Positions 27,269-36,638 of a stretch of DNA of 64,000 bases are shown piece by piece; position 1 is the first letter of the stretch; each line of letters begins with the position of its first letter. The notes under the pieces were generated by a model. That model was not told the DNA's origin. It saw nothing but the letters and a program-made list of their open reading frames with translations, and did no database searches. This DNA comes from Rubrivivax sp. (GTDB lineage: Bacteria; Pseudomonadota; Gammaproteobacteria; Burkholderiales; Burkholderiaceae_C): positions 1-64,000 of the forward strand of contig JAJTDM010000049.1 in the NCBI GenBank assembly GCA_021300575.1. Direction: 5' to 3'. The position numbers and the translations under genes were made by a program.

Positions 27269-28213
27269 ATGAGCTTCGACTACGCAGCCGCGGTGGTGGC
27301 GCCGTTTCGCATGCAGCCCGGGTTGCGTCGGCTGGCCCCGGCGGCGCCACACTTCACGCCACTGGCCGCCGGGGGGCGGCATCAGCGGGAGAAACTGGCC
27401 GTGTTGAGCGCCTTCGCGCCGCAGGCATTGGTGAGCGCGCCCGATTTCGACGCCGCACCTGCCGTGGCACGGGTGTGCGAGCAGGCCGCCCTGGAGCACC
27501 CCGGGGTCTTCGCATGGGACGGCCGCACGGCCACCTCCCTGACGCTGGGGGTGTCGGTCCGCCAGGAGCAGGTGCTGGAGATCGGCACCGGTGCCTTCGG
27601 GCTGGGCGACGAGATCGGCCGGTGCCTGCGAGGCTTGCCGGCCCCCTGGCGCTTGACGGGCTTGCTGGCGCTGAGCTTTGCACAGGACCTGGCCATCGTG
27701 CAGGGGAGCACGGGGCGCGTGCCCTGGATGGCAGTGGCCCTGCCCTCCCACTGGGACCCTGCGGAGAAGGTGGGGCGGCACTTCAACGAGATCCACGCCC
27801 CGGTGGCCGACCCCCACTTGCTGCTGGCCGCGGGAGAACGGCTCATGCAACTGGTGTGCGGCCCGCAGAGTTTCGAGCGCTTCGTCTGGAACGTCACCGG
27901 CCATCCGCGGCTGCACGCCCACCCCGAGCGCGTGGACCCGGTACGCTGGCCCGCGGGCGAGCAGACCGACTTCGCGACACAAGCCTGGTGGCGCACGGAA
28001 AGGCAGACCTTCCTGCCCTTGCCGGATGCGGGGCTGGCCGTGTTCACCATCGAAGTGGAGGTCCAGCCGCTGCGCCATGCAATGGCCAACGCCGAGCAGG
28101 CCCGGGCTTTGCGCGACGCCGTGGGCACCATGAGCGAGGCCGTTCTGGGGTACCGCAGCCTGGGGCCTGTCAAGCAGGCGCTGATGCAATGGCTGATGCA
28201 GGCACAGGCTTGA
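27269..28213 (+). CDS. DUF3445 / heme-dependent oxidative N-demethylase family protein
   Basis: A 314-residue protein from the ATG at 27269. It resembles the DUF3445 family (heme-dependent oxidative N-demethylase-like): HFTPLAAGGRHQREKLAVL, LTGLLALSFAQDLAIVQGS, VALPSHWDPAEKVGRHFNEIHAPVAD, FERFVWNVTGHPRLHAHP and RTERQTFLPLPDAGLAVFTI. Characterised relatives bind heme and remove methyl groups from dimethylamine-type substrates. The substrate here is unknown. Its last codons overlap the start of mnmC, so both are probably translated from one message; whether that is functional or only compact packing cannot be told. Confidence 0.85.
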   Translation: MSFDYAAAVVAPFRMQPGLRRLAPAAPHFTPLAAGGRHQREKLAVLSAFAPQALVSAPDFDAAPAVARVCEQAALEHPGVFAWDGRTATSLTLGVSVRQEQVLEIGTGAFGLGDEIGRCLRGLPAPWRLTGLLALSFAQDLAIVQGSTGRVPWMAVALPSHWDPAEKVGRHFNEIHAPVADPHLLLAAGERLMQLVCGPQSFERFVWNVTGHPRLHAHPERVDPVRWPAGEQTDFATQAWWRTERQTFLPLPDAGLAVFTIEVEVQPLRHAMANAEQARALRDAVGTMSEAVLGYRSLGPVKQALMQWLMQAQA

Positions 28214-30201
28214 GCAGCCCGGCCTTGCGCGCGGCGCGCATCGACTTCTCGGGCGGCGTGCCCCGTTCGCTGGACCATGACGACATCCACCACCCGAAGG
28301 AAGGCGCACAGGCACAGGCCCGCCACGTCTTTCTGCAGGGCAACAGGCTGCCGCAGCGCTGGCAGGGCAGGCGGCAGTTCTGCATCCTGGAAACAGGCTT
28401 CGGCCTGGGTCACAACTTCCTGGCGACCTGGGCAGCCTGGCAGGCCGACCCCCACCGCTGCGACGAACTGCATTACGTCTCGCTGGAACGCCACCCGCCT
28501 GGCCCCGAAGACCTGCTGCGGGCTCACGAGATTGCCGGTCAGGACCAGGATGCGTCACCGGGCCACGAGGCAAGGTCCCGTGCGCTGGTGGCAGCCTGGC
28601 CTCCCCTGTTAAGCGGGCTGCATGCGCTGGAGTTCACCGGCCACACCGCCTCCACGAACCCTGTACCGGGGCGCGTACACCTCACCCTGGCTTTTGGCGA
28701 CGCCCGACACCTGCTTTCCAAGATCGTCGGCCGTTTCGACGCCTTCTATCTCGACAGCTTTGCGCCCAAAGCGAACCCGGAACTGTGGGACCCGTGGCTG
28801 CTGCGCGGGATGGCACGGCTGGCGGCGCCGGACGCCACGGTCGCCACGTGGAGCGTGGCCCCAGCCGTGCGCGAGGGGCTGAAGGCGGCGGGCTTCGCCG
28901 TGGAGGGCGCAGCCGGCTTCGGCGCCAAGCGCGACATGACCATCGCCCACTTCGCGTCCCTGGCCCCACACCGCACGCCCGCCGGCCGCCCGCAAGGACC
29001 CTGGACCGGCGAGCAGCGCGCGGTGATCGTCGGTGCGGGGCTGGCAGGCGCATTGGCCGCTCAGGCCTTGGCGCAGCAGGGCTGGACCTGCACAGTGCTG
29101 GACCGTGCCAGCAGGCCCGCCCAGGGCGCGTCCGGCAACCCGGCAGGGCTTTTCCACGGCGCGCTGCATCGGGAGGACGGTGTCTACGCCCGCCTGCACC
29201 GCCACGCCGCCCTCGCCGCCGCCAGGCACTACGGCCCGCTGATCCACAGCGGCACCGTTCCTGGCGGCCTTGACGGCCTACTGGCCGTTCGTGGAGAGCG
29301 ATCACTGGCGAACGAGACAGAGCGCCTGGAATCACAGGGTCTGCCCGGCTATGCCGAGGACCTGACCCAAGGCGAAGCAAGCCAATTCGCCCAGGCCTCA
29401 CTCTGCGGGCCAGCGCTGCACTTCCTGCAAGGCGGCTGGGTGGACCCCGCGGCCATCGTCCGGCAGGCCCTGGCAAGCCCAGGCGTGCACTTCCAGGGCA
29501 ATGCGCAGGTGAAGGCGCTGCGGGCACCTGTGGAGGGCGACCCCACCTGGGGCCTGCTGGACGCAGCAGGCAGGCAGCTCGCAAGTGCGCCTCTGGTCGT
29601 GCTGGCCGCCGGCGGGGGCCTGCCCGTGCTGGCCCATGCCATGGGCCGTGACCTGGCAGCGCTCGGTCCGCAGGAAGTGACCCGGGGCCAGCTGACCTGG
29701 TTCGCGTGCAACTCGCCGCTGCGGCGCCCGGTGACGGGGCACGGTTACGCGGTATCGCTACCAGATGGCCGCCTGGTGTGCGGCGCCAGCCAGCAGCCGG
29801 TGGACGCACAAAACCAGACGGACCGACTGCTGCAGGACGACCAAGCGTGGAACCTTGCCCGGCTGCACACGCTCACGGGGCTTGCGCCTACCGAGGGAAC
29901 GTCGCTGGGCGGTCGGACGTCCTGGCGTGTGCACACGCCCGACCGCCTGCCGCTGATCGGCCCGGCTCCGCGCGCCGAGCTCGCACCACACGATAGACTG
30001 GATCAGCCCCGGTTCATCCCGAGACACCCTGGGCTGTTCATCATCGGAGCCTTGGGGTCCAGGGGGCTGATCTGGGCACCGCTGGCATCGCGCCTGCTGT
30101 GTGCCTGGCTGGAGGCCACGCCCATGCCTTTGGAAGCCGATCTGCTGGACGCGCTGGACCCTTGCAGGTGGTGGGTGCGTCAGTCACGCCGGGCGGCCTG
30201 A
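28189..30201 (+). CDS. mnmC: bifunctional tRNA 5-methylaminomethyl-2-thiouridine synthase MnmC
   Basis: A protein of about 670 residues performing the last two steps of mnm5s2U synthesis at the tRNA wobble base. The N-terminal MnmC2 methyltransferase domain (about 1-270) has FCILETGFGLGHNFLATW for SAM binding and DAFYLDSFAPKANPELW. The C-terminal MnmC1 oxidoreductase domain (about 280-670) starts with the FAD motif AVIVGAGLAGALAAQALAQQGW and ends with FIIGALGSRGLIWAPLASRLL. The start is either ATG 28189, used here, or TTG 28210, whose bases overlap the preceding stop (TTGA). The frame is open far upstream, through the DUF3445 gene, but that part is out-of-frame shadow. Confidence 0.92.
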   Translation: MADAGTGLSSPALRAARIDFSGGVPRSLDHDDIHHPKEGAQAQARHVFLQGNRLPQRWQGRRQFCILETGFGLGHNFLATWAAWQADPHRCDELHYVSLERHPPGPEDLLRAHEIAGQDQDASPGHEARSRALVAAWPPLLSGLHALEFTGHTASTNPVPGRVHLTLAFGDARHLLSKIVGRFDAFYLDSFAPKANPELWDPWLLRGMARLAAPDATVATWSVAPAVREGLKAAGFAVEGAAGFGAKRDMTIAHFASLAPHRTPAGRPQGPWTGEQRAVIVGAGLAGALAAQALAQQGWTCTVLDRASRPAQGASGNPAGLFHGALHREDGVYARLHRHAALAAARHYGPLIHSGTVPGGLDGLLAVRGERSLANETERLESQGLPGYAEDLTQGEASQFAQASLCGPALHFLQGGWVDPAAIVRQALASPGVHFQGNAQVKALRAPVEGDPTWGLLDAAGRQLASAPLVVLAAGGGLPVLAHAMGRDLAALGPQEVTRGQLTWFACNSPLRRPVTGHGYAVSLPDGRLVCGASQQPVDAQNQTDRLLQDDQAWNLARLHTLTGLAPTEGTSLGGRTSWRVHTPDRLPLIGPAPRAELAPHDRLDQPRFIPRHPGLFIIGALGSRGLIWAPLASRLLCAWLEATPMPLEADLLDALDPCRWWVRQSRRAA

Positions 30202-30263
30202 ACTGATCGCCAGCTCAGAAAGAAATGTCCTTGAGCGATCCCGTCCTGAGCACGGCAACGGGC

Positions 30264-30500
30264 TCAGGCGGCCGGCGTAGCCGTGGCGGCCTGCGCTGAT
30301 GAGCCAGCTCCACTGGCGTCGCCTGCTGTGGCTTCCGCAGCCGTTTCTGCAGCGGCGTCGCCTTCAGCCACTACGTCCTCCGTGCCGGGCTCGGCGCCGT
30401 CCACCTTGCCGTGCGCCTTGCGCGCCGCCTTCTCTTCCTTCTTCTTCTTCTTCGCAAGTTCGCGCTGGCGCTTCTCGTAGGAATAGTTGGGTTTCGCCAC
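30264..30500 (-). CDS. small basic protein, Lys-rich N-terminus, Ala/Glu-rich tail
   Basis: A 78-residue protein from the GTG at 30500 reading (M)AKPNYSYEKRQRELAKKKKKEEKAARK and then an acidic, Ala/Thr-rich tail. The AKPNYSxEKRQRELAKKxKKEEK start is a pattern I recognise from small conserved proteobacterial proteins of unknown function; the tail is low-complexity. A longer in-frame reading from 30632 overlaps rpiA and is unlikely. It lies 35 bases downstream of rpiA on the same strand. The charged halves suggest a disordered nucleic-acid-associated protein, but this is inference. Confidence 0.7.
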   Translation of the reverse strand: MAKPNYSYEKRQRELAKKKKKEEKAARKAHGKVDGAEPGTEDVVAEGDAAAETAAEATAGDASGAGSSAQAATATPAA

Positions 30501-30535
30501 GGCGGTCCTCGGAATGTTGATGTTGGATGACCGTA

Positions 30536-31195
30536 TCAGAACACAAGCGTGCGCACGCCCGTGGCGGTACCCAGCAGACAGGTGTGTGCACGGTGACGGG
30601 CAAAGATACCCACCGTCACCACCCCCGGCCACTGATTGATCTCAGATTCCATCGCCGGAGGATCCACGATGCGCAAGCCCCGCACGTCCAGGATGGGGTG
30701 GCCGTTGTCGGTCAGCACGCCAGGCCGCAGCGTCGCCTGACCCCCCAGCGCCGCAAACCGTCGCGCCACCTGGGCAGCGGCCATCGGGATCACCTCCACC
30801 GGCAAAGGAAAGCTGCCCAGGACACCCACCTGCTTGGACTCGTCAGCAATGCAGATGAAACGTTCGGCCAGATCGGCCACGATCTTCTCGCGGGTGAGTG
30901 CGGCGCCCCCGCCCTTGATCATGAAACCCCGACCGTCGATCTCGTCGGCACCGTCCACATAGACCCCCAGACGCTCGACCGTGCTGGCCTCCAGCACTGC
31001 GATGCCCAGTGCCTTGAGCCGCTGCGTGCTCTGCTCGGAACTGCTGACCGCGCCAGCCAATGGCATACGGGCCTCAGCCAGCGCATCGATGAACTTGTTG
31101 ACGGTGGAACCGGTGCCGACGCCCACCACGGAGCCCGGGGTCACGTAAGCCACGGCGGCACGGCCAACGGCGGCCTTGAGTTCGTCCTGGGTCAT
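30536..31195 (-). CDS. rpiA: ribose-5-phosphate isomerase A
   Basis: A 219-residue enzyme interconverting ribose 5-phosphate and ribulose 5-phosphate in the pentose phosphate pathway. The ATG at 31195 gives [14 protein letters not shown]. Phosphate-binding and active-site motifs are present: [43 protein letters not shown], and [18 protein letters not shown], including the catalytic Asp/Lys of DGADEID and KGGGAA. Divergent from pyrD, with about 61 bases between the start codons. Confidence 0.96.
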   Translation of the reverse strand: MTQDELKAAVGRAAVAYVTPGSVVGVGTGSTVNKFIDALAEARMPLAGAVSSSEQSTQRLKALGIAVLEASTVERLGVYVDGADEIDGRGFMIKGGGAALTREKIVADLAERFICIADESKQVGVLGSFPLPVEVIPMAAAQVARRFAALGGQATLRPGVLTDNGHPILDVRGLRIVDPPAMESEINQWPGVVTVGIFARHRAHTCLLGTATGVRTLVF

Positions 31196-31256
31196 GGGTA
31201 CGGATGCCGCCGCACGGCACAGCCGGCAACGCATGGTTTGCGAGAATGAAAAGATT

Positions 31257-32303
31257 ATGGCCCTGCTCCCCTACGCGCTGACCCGCCCCTTCCTCTTCGG
31301 GCTGGACCCGGAACAGGCTCACGACCTGACGCTGGGGGCCATCGCCGCCCTGCAGAACACACCGGCGCAGTGCCTGTGGCAGCAGACCCGCGTCAGCGAC
31401 CCCGTCACGGTGGCGGGCCTGCGCTTTCCCAACCGTCTGGGCCTGGCCGCGGGGCTGGACAAGAACGGCCGCTGCATCGACGGCCTAGGGGCGCTGGGCT
31501 TCGGTTTCATCGAGGTGGGCACGGTCACGCCCCTGGCCCAGAGCGGCAACCCCAAGCCGCGCATCTTCCGCCTGGTGGAGCACCGGGCGCTGATCAACCG
31601 CCTGGGTTTCAACAACGAGGGCCTGGCGGCCTTCATCGCCAACGTACGGCGCAGCCGCAGCTTTCGCGCGGCCGGCGGCGTCCTGGGCCTGAACATCGGC
31701 AAGAACGCGGCCACGCCCATCGAACGCGCCACGGACGACTACCTCACCTGCCTGGACGGCGTGTACCCGCACGCCGACTACGTCACGGTCAACATCTCCA
31801 GCCCCAACACGAAGAACCTGCGCGCGCTGCAAAGCGACGAAGCACTGGACGGCCTGCTGGGCGCGCTGCAGGCGCGGCGCGAAGCCCTGCGCCAGACGCA
31901 CGGCCGCCAGGTGCCCATGTTCCTGAAGATCGCCCCGGATCTGGACGAGACGCAGATCCAGGTCATCGCCGCCACGCTGCTGCGCCATGGCATCGACGGC
32001 GTGATCGCCACCAACACGACGCTGTCGCGTGAGGCGGTGACCGGCCACGCCCACGCGGGCGAGGCAGGCGGCCTGTCGGGGGCGCCCGTTCTGGAAGCGA
32101 GCAACCGCGTGATCCGTACCCTGCGCCAGGCGCTGGGCGCGGGCTACCCCATCATCGGCGTGGGCGGCGTGATGTCGGGCGCCGACGCCCGCGCCAAGCT
32201 CGACGCCGGCGCGGATCTGGTGCAGATCTACACCGGGTTCATCTATGGCGGCCCGCCCCTGGTGACCGAGGCAGCGCGGGCGATGGCCGCCGCCAGAAGC
32301 TGA
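31257..32303 (+). CDS. pyrD: dihydroorotate dehydrogenase (quinone), class 2
   Basis: A 348-residue flavoenzyme catalysing the fourth step of pyrimidine synthesis and passing electrons to ubiquinone at the inner membrane. The ATG at 31257 gives [26 protein letters not shown], the amphipathic N-terminal helix of class 2 enzymes. [46 protein letters not shown] (with the catalytic Ser) and [33 protein letters not shown] are intact. The TPR gene follows nine bases downstream. Confidence 0.97.
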   Translation: MALLPYALTRPFLFGLDPEQAHDLTLGAIAALQNTPAQCLWQQTRVSDPVTVAGLRFPNRLGLAAGLDKNGRCIDGLGALGFGFIEVGTVTPLAQSGNPKPRIFRLVEHRALINRLGFNNEGLAAFIANVRRSRSFRAAGGVLGLNIGKNAATPIERATDDYLTCLDGVYPHADYVTVNISSPNTKNLRALQSDEALDGLLGALQARREALRQTHGRQVPMFLKIAPDLDETQIQVIAATLLRHGIDGVIATNTTLSREAVTGHAHAGEAGGLSGAPVLEASNRVIRTLRQALGAGYPIIGVGGVMSGADARAKLDAGADLVQIYTGFIYGGPPLVTEAARAMAAARS

Positions 32304-32312
32304 GAGCCGCGG

Positions 32313-34010
32313 ATGCAAGCCCACCTGCTGGCCCAGGTGCTGCAACTGGCGGAGTCCGAGCGCGCCGCAGGCCGTCCCGGCGAGGCAGAGGACCTGTGCC
32401 GCCGGCTGCTGGACGAGATGCCGGACTGCGCTGACGCCTGGAACCTGATGGCCCTGCTCTACGCCGACGCCGGGCGCGATCTGCAGGCGGCCGCCTGCCT
32501 GGAGCGCGCCATGCAGGCCGCGCCCCGCCATCCCGGCTACCCCGCCAACCTGGGCGAACTGATGCGGCGTGCCGGCCTGCCCGAGCGGGCCGTCGAACTG
32601 GGGCTGCGCGCCGTGCAGCTGGACCCCAGTCACCTGGTGGCCCACCTCAACCTGGGCTTCGCACTGCTCGACCTGGGCCGCGCGGAACAGGCCCTGACGC
32701 ACTTCGCAGCGGTGACGGCCGCCCAACCGAGCCAACCCCAGGCCTGGTTCGGCACCGGCAGGGCCTGCCTGATGCTGCAGCGCATCGCACCCGCCTGCGA
32801 GGCGCTGGAACACTGCCAACGTCTGGCGCCGGGCGATCCCGAGGGCCGCCTGGCCTTGGCGCAGGCGCGTCGCCTGCTGGGTGACCGCGCCGCCGCGCAG
32901 GAGCATCTGCAGGTGGCCGCGCGCGCCCTGCCTGGACACCCCGGTGTGGTCGCCTTGCAGGCCGACCTGCTGCTGGAAGCGGGCCGACTGGATGCGGCGG
33001 CACAACTGGTGCGCACACACGTGGTGCCCGGCCAGCCGGCAGCGCCTGGCCTGCTGTACCGGCTGTCGCTGTGCCGCCTGAGCCGGGGGGACTACCGCGA
33101 CGGCTTCACGCTGTACGAATCACGGCTCAACCTGGGCCCGGCTGATGTCTCGAACCGCATCCGCCAGCCCGTGCTGCCCATGCCGCTGTGGCAGGGGCAG
33201 GACCTGCGCGGTAAGCGCCTGCTGGTGTTGACCGAACAAGGCTATGGCGACCACATCCAGTTCTGCCGCTTCGTGCCGCGCCTGGCTGCCGTAGGCGCCG
33301 AGGTGGTGATGGGCGTGGCGCCGCCGCTGGAGGGCCTGATGCGTTCCCTGCCCGGCTGCTCCCAGGTGTTGACCCGGCTGGACGACACGCGCAGCGCCGG
33401 CTGCGACTATTGGGTCTTCGTCGGCAGCCTGCCCCAGCGTCTGCAGATCGACCGCTCGCAGTTGGAGACCGGCGGCCCCTACCTGCGCGCACGAGAGGAC
33501 CTGAGGGCGGGCTGGCGCGAGTTGCTGGACCGGCGCTTGGCGCCAAAGGGCAGCGCCAAGCGCGTCGGCCTGGTCTGGGGCGGTCGGCCGGAGAACGAGT
33601 ACGAGCGCCGCCGCGCCCTGCCCTTCGAGGCCCTGTTGCCGCTGGGCCAGGTGGAAGGTGTGCGCCTGGTCAGCCTGCAGATGGGCCCGCGCGCCCAGGA
33701 CCTGCAGCGCCACCCGGGGGCCTTGCCCATCGAAGTGCTGACGCCGCAGGAACTGGGCACCTTCGAGGACACGGCCGCGCTGATGGCCGAACTGGACGCC
33801 GTGGTCACGATCGACACCGCGTTCTCGCACCTGGCGGGCGCCCTGGGCGCGCCCACCCTGCTGCTCTTGCCCGAGGCGCCCGACTGGCGCTGGTGGCTGC
33901 AGCCCGAGACCTCGCCCTGGTACCCGTCGGTGCGGCTGTTCCGCCAGGCCAGCGCCCCCCGCTGGGACGATGCCGTGGGCCGGGTGGCGCGCGCTCTCAG
34001 TCTCCTCTGA
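32313..34010 (+). CDS. TPR protein with glycosyltransferase-like C-terminus
   Basis: A 565-residue protein. Residues about 1-245 are tetratricopeptide repeats (DAWNLMALLYADAGRDLQAAACLERAMQAAP and following copies). Residues about 290-560 resemble the ADP-heptose/GT9-like fold common in such proteins: GKRLLVLTEQGYGDHIQFCRFVPRLA, KRVGLVWGGRPENEYERRRALPFEALLPL and VVTIDTAFSHLAGALGAPTLLLLPEAPDWRW. No signal peptide is visible. It starts nine bases after pyrD and ends inside the convergent ggt gene by 14 bases. Acceptor and sugar unknown; protein or surface-glycan glycosylation is a guess. Confidence 0.85.
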   Translation: MQAHLLAQVLQLAESERAAGRPGEAEDLCRRLLDEMPDCADAWNLMALLYADAGRDLQAAACLERAMQAAPRHPGYPANLGELMRRAGLPERAVELGLRAVQLDPSHLVAHLNLGFALLDLGRAEQALTHFAAVTAAQPSQPQAWFGTGRACLMLQRIAPACEALEHCQRLAPGDPEGRLALAQARRLLGDRAAAQEHLQVAARALPGHPGVVALQADLLLEAGRLDAAAQLVRTHVVPGQPAAPGLLYRLSLCRLSRGDYRDGFTLYESRLNLGPADVSNRIRQPVLPMPLWQGQDLRGKRLLVLTEQGYGDHIQFCRFVPRLAAVGAEVVMGVAPPLEGLMRSLPGCSQVLTRLDDTRSAGCDYWVFVGSLPQRLQIDRSQLETGGPYLRAREDLRAGWRELLDRRLAPKGSAKRVGLVWGGRPENEYERRRALPFEALLPLGQVEGVRLVSLQMGPRAQDLQRHPGALPIEVLTPQELGTFEDTAALMAELDAVVTIDTAFSHLAGALGAPTLLLLPEAPDWRWWLQPETSPWYPSVRLFRQASAPRWDDAVGRVARALSLL

Positions 34011-35973
34011 CCACGCCCTCGCGCCGCGGATCGGCGCCGCCAAACCATCCGCCGCCCTGGCGCTGGATGGCCTGCAGGCCGCTGGTCATGTCGATCTCCT
34101 GCACCGCATGGCCGCGCGCCTTGAGCGCCTCCACCGTGGCGGCATCGAAGCGGCCTTTCTCCAGCACCGTGGGGCAGTTGAAACTGCCGAAATTGGGCAG
34201 GTCGATGGCGCGCTGGGCGTCCAGGCCGAAGGCCAGCGTGCCCAGCAGCGTCTTGGCGGTGAAGTGAATGATGGCCGCGCCGCCGGGCGAACCCAGGCTC
34301 ATGAGCAGGCGGCCGTCGCGGCGGTCGAACACCAGCGTCGGGCTCATGCTGGAGCGCGGGCGCTTGCCCGGCTCCACCCGGTTGGCAATGGACCGGCCTT
34401 GCGCGTCTACCGGGGCGAAGGAAAAGTCGGTCAGCTGGTTGTTGAGCAGGAAGCCGCCGGGCAGACCCGTGCCACCATCGGAGAGGATGCGCGAGCCCCA
34501 CGCCGCCTCGATGGTGGTGGTCATGGCCAGCGCGCGGCCTTCGCCATCCACGATGCTGAGGTGGCTGGTGCCGAACTCGGGCTGGTGCGGCTGGGGCGCG
34601 TGTGACACGCGCTCCACCCCCGGCGGCAGGCCTGGCTGCGCCGTCTTCATGCTCTGCGCGCCAATCAGCGAGGCGCGCTGACGCAGGTAGCTCGGATCGA
34701 GCAGGGCACTCCAATTCCCGCCGGGCGCACGGATGAAATCCGGGTCGGCCACGTACTGGGCGCGGTCGGCGAACGCCAGGCGCGCGGCCTCGGTGTAGCG
34801 GTGCAGGAAAGGCGGGCTCGAAGGGCCGTTGGCCGCAACGAGACCATCCGCCCCCTTCGCACCTCCCGCAACCCCCGTAACGCCAGCACCACCGGCACCA
34901 CCGGCACCGGCAGCGACGCCTGCGCCGACGCCAGGGGCCTCAGTCCCCAGTGCGTCCAGCATGCCCAGGATCTGCATCACCGCCAGGTGCCCGGAAGACG
35001 GCGGCGGGAAGCCGCAAATGCGGTAGGCCCGCCAGTCGGTACAGATGGGCTCGCGCACCACTGGGCGGTAGCCCGTCAGATCGGCCATGCTGAGGAGACC
35101 CGGATTGGCGGGGTGCTGGCGCACGCGTCTCACCATGTCCTCGGCCAGAGGCCCAGTGTGCAGCGCGGCACTGCCCTCGGCCGCCACGCGTTTCAGGACT
35201 TGGGCGAGGGCTGGGTTGCGCAGACGATGGCCCACCGGGTGCGGCTGGCCATCGGGGCCGAAAAAGTAGGCGGCAGCGTTGGGCGTGGCCTTCAACGCCT
35301 GCTCGGCCAGCAACTGGGTGTTCAGCCGCGGGCTGACGGAAAAGCCCTGTTCGGCCAGGCGAATGGCGGGCTCGAAGAGCCGCGGCCAGGGTAGCTTGCC
35401 GTGCGCGCGGTGGGCCTGCTCCAGCATACGCACCACGCCCGGCACTCCCACGGAACGACCACCCACCACGGCCTGCGGGAACGGCATGGGCTTGCCATCG
35501 GGCAGCAGAAACAGCCGTTCATCAGCCGACGCAGGAGCCGTCTCGCGCCCGTCCCAGGCCTGCACGGTGCGGCCGTCCCAGTGCATCAGAAAGGCCCCGC
35601 CGCCAATGCCGCTGGACTGGGGTTCCACCAGGGTCAGCACCATCTGCACGGCGATGGCGGCGTCGAGTGCGCTTCCACCCGCCTTCAACACCTGATAGCC
35701 GGCGTCAGTGGCCAGCGGGTTGGCCGCCGCCACCATGAAGCGCTGGGCCGACCAGCCGGGCTTGGCGGTCAGACCCGAGGGACCTTCCGGCAGGAGGGGA
35801 ACCGATGGCAGGGCCAGTTGCGAGGACGGTAGCGAGGAAGGCGCCGCACAGCCGACCAGCAGGGCCGCCGCACCCAGGACTCCCCAGCCCACCCAGCCCC
35901 GGACCCGGAATGGCAGTGCCCTGACGGCAAGAAAACGGGCCGCTTTCGCGGCCCGGACACAAGCTTCGTACAT
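33997..35973 (-). CDS. ggt: gamma-glutamyltransferase, predicted lipoprotein
   Basis: A 658-residue periplasmic enzyme that cleaves gamma-glutamyl bonds such as that of glutathione. The ATG at 35973 has GGGAGG four bases upstream; the alternative TTG at 35985 does not. A signal sequence ending LLVGCAAP suggests lipidation. The large-subunit part has ANPLATDAGYQVLKAGGSALDAAIAVQMVLTLVEPQSSGIGGGAFLMHW; the small subunit starts at the autoprocessing Thr of GTSHLSIVD, followed by RPRSSMSPTLVFD and GSPGGAAII. A Gly/Ala-rich insertion of about 35 residues ([14 protein letters not shown] region) lies ahead of the cleavage site and looks like simple-sequence expansion. Its 3' end overlaps the convergent TPR gene by 14 bases. 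Confidence 0.94.
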   Translation of the reverse strand: MYEACVRAAKAARFLAVRALPFRVRGWVGWGVLGAAALLVGCAAPSSLPSSQLALPSVPLLPEGPSGLTAKPGWSAQRFMVAAANPLATDAGYQVLKAGGSALDAAIAVQMVLTLVEPQSSGIGGGAFLMHWDGRTVQAWDGRETAPASADERLFLLPDGKPMPFPQAVVGGRSVGVPGVVRMLEQAHRAHGKLPWPRLFEPAIRLAEQGFSVSPRLNTQLLAEQALKATPNAAAYFFGPDGQPHPVGHRLRNPALAQVLKRVAAEGSAALHTGPLAEDMVRRVRQHPANPGLLSMADLTGYRPVVREPICTDWRAYRICGFPPPSSGHLAVMQILGMLDALGTEAPGVGAGVAAGAGGAGGAGVTGVAGGAKGADGLVAANGPSSPPFLHRYTEAARLAFADRAQYVADPDFIRAPGGNWSALLDPSYLRQRASLIGAQSMKTAQPGLPPGVERVSHAPQPHQPEFGTSHLSIVDGEGRALAMTTTIEAAWGSRILSDGGTGLPGGFLLNNQLTDFSFAPVDAQGRSIANRVEPGKRPRSSMSPTLVFDRRDGRLLMSLGSPGGAAIIHFTAKTLLGTLAFGLDAQRAIDLPNFGSFNCPTVLEKGRFDAATVEALKARGHAVQEIDMTSGLQAIQRQGGGWFGGADPRREGVVRGD

Positions 35974-35997
35974 GCGGCCTCCCAATGAGGCGCAAGC

Positions 35998-36636
35998 TTA
36001 CTGCAGCGGCACACCCGTCTTGGACTGGAGCTCCTCGCGCGTCACGCCCGGCGCGATCTCCACCACCTTCAGGCCATGGGGCGTGACGTCCAGCACGGCC
36101 AGGTCGGTGATGATGCGGTCCACCACGCCCACGCCTGTCAGCGGCAGCGTGCACTGCGGCAGGATCTTGAGGTCAATGGTGCCGTCCTTCTTCTTGGCCA
36201 CGTGTTCCATCAGCACCACCACGCTCTTGACGCCGGCCACCAGGTCCATGGCACCGCCCATGCCCTTGACCATCTTGCCGGGGATCATCCAGTTGGCCAA
36301 ATCGCCCTTCGCGCTCACCTGCATGGCACCCAGGATGGACAAGTTGATCTTGCCGCCGCGGATCATGGCAAAGCTGTCGTGGCTGCCGAAGATGCTGGAG
36401 CCGGCGATGGTGGTCACGGTCTGCTTGCCGGCGTTGATGAGGTCGGCGTCCACCTCGTCCTCGGTGGGAAACGGGCCGATGCCCAGCATGCCGTTCTCGC
36501 TTTGCAGCCAGACTTCGATGTCAGCGGGCACGAAGTTGGCCACCAGGGTCGGCAGGCCGATGCCCAGGTTCACATAGAAGCCGTCTTGCAGTTCGCGAGC
36601 GGCGCGGGCCGCCATTTCGTCATGGGTCCAGGCCAT
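35998..36636 (-). CDS. scoB: 3-oxoacid CoA-transferase subunit B
   Basis: A 212-residue beta subunit of a succinyl-CoA:3-ketoacid CoA-transferase-type enzyme, which moves CoA between succinyl-CoA and acetoacetate or related 3-oxoacids. The catalytic glutamate lies in [29 protein letters not shown] near the N-terminus and [33 protein letters not shown] are typical. It follows subunit A after two bases, so the two are coupled. Confidence 0.95.
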   Translation of the reverse strand: MAWTHDEMAARAARELQDGFYVNLGIGLPTLVANFVPADIEVWLQSENGMLGIGPFPTEDEVDADLINAGKQTVTTIAGSSIFGSHDSFAMIRGGKINLSILGAMQVSAKGDLANWMIPGKMVKGMGGAMDLVAGVKSVVVLMEHVAKKKDGTIDLKILPQCTLPLTGVGVVDRIITDLAVLDVTPHGLKVVEIAPGVTREELQSKTGVPLQ

Positions 36637-36638
36637 GG

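Noticed and set aside
27217..28188. MnmC extended 324 codons upstream
   Set aside because: The upstream part of that open frame lies on top of the DUF3445 gene in another frame and is Arg/Gly-rich with no family similarity.
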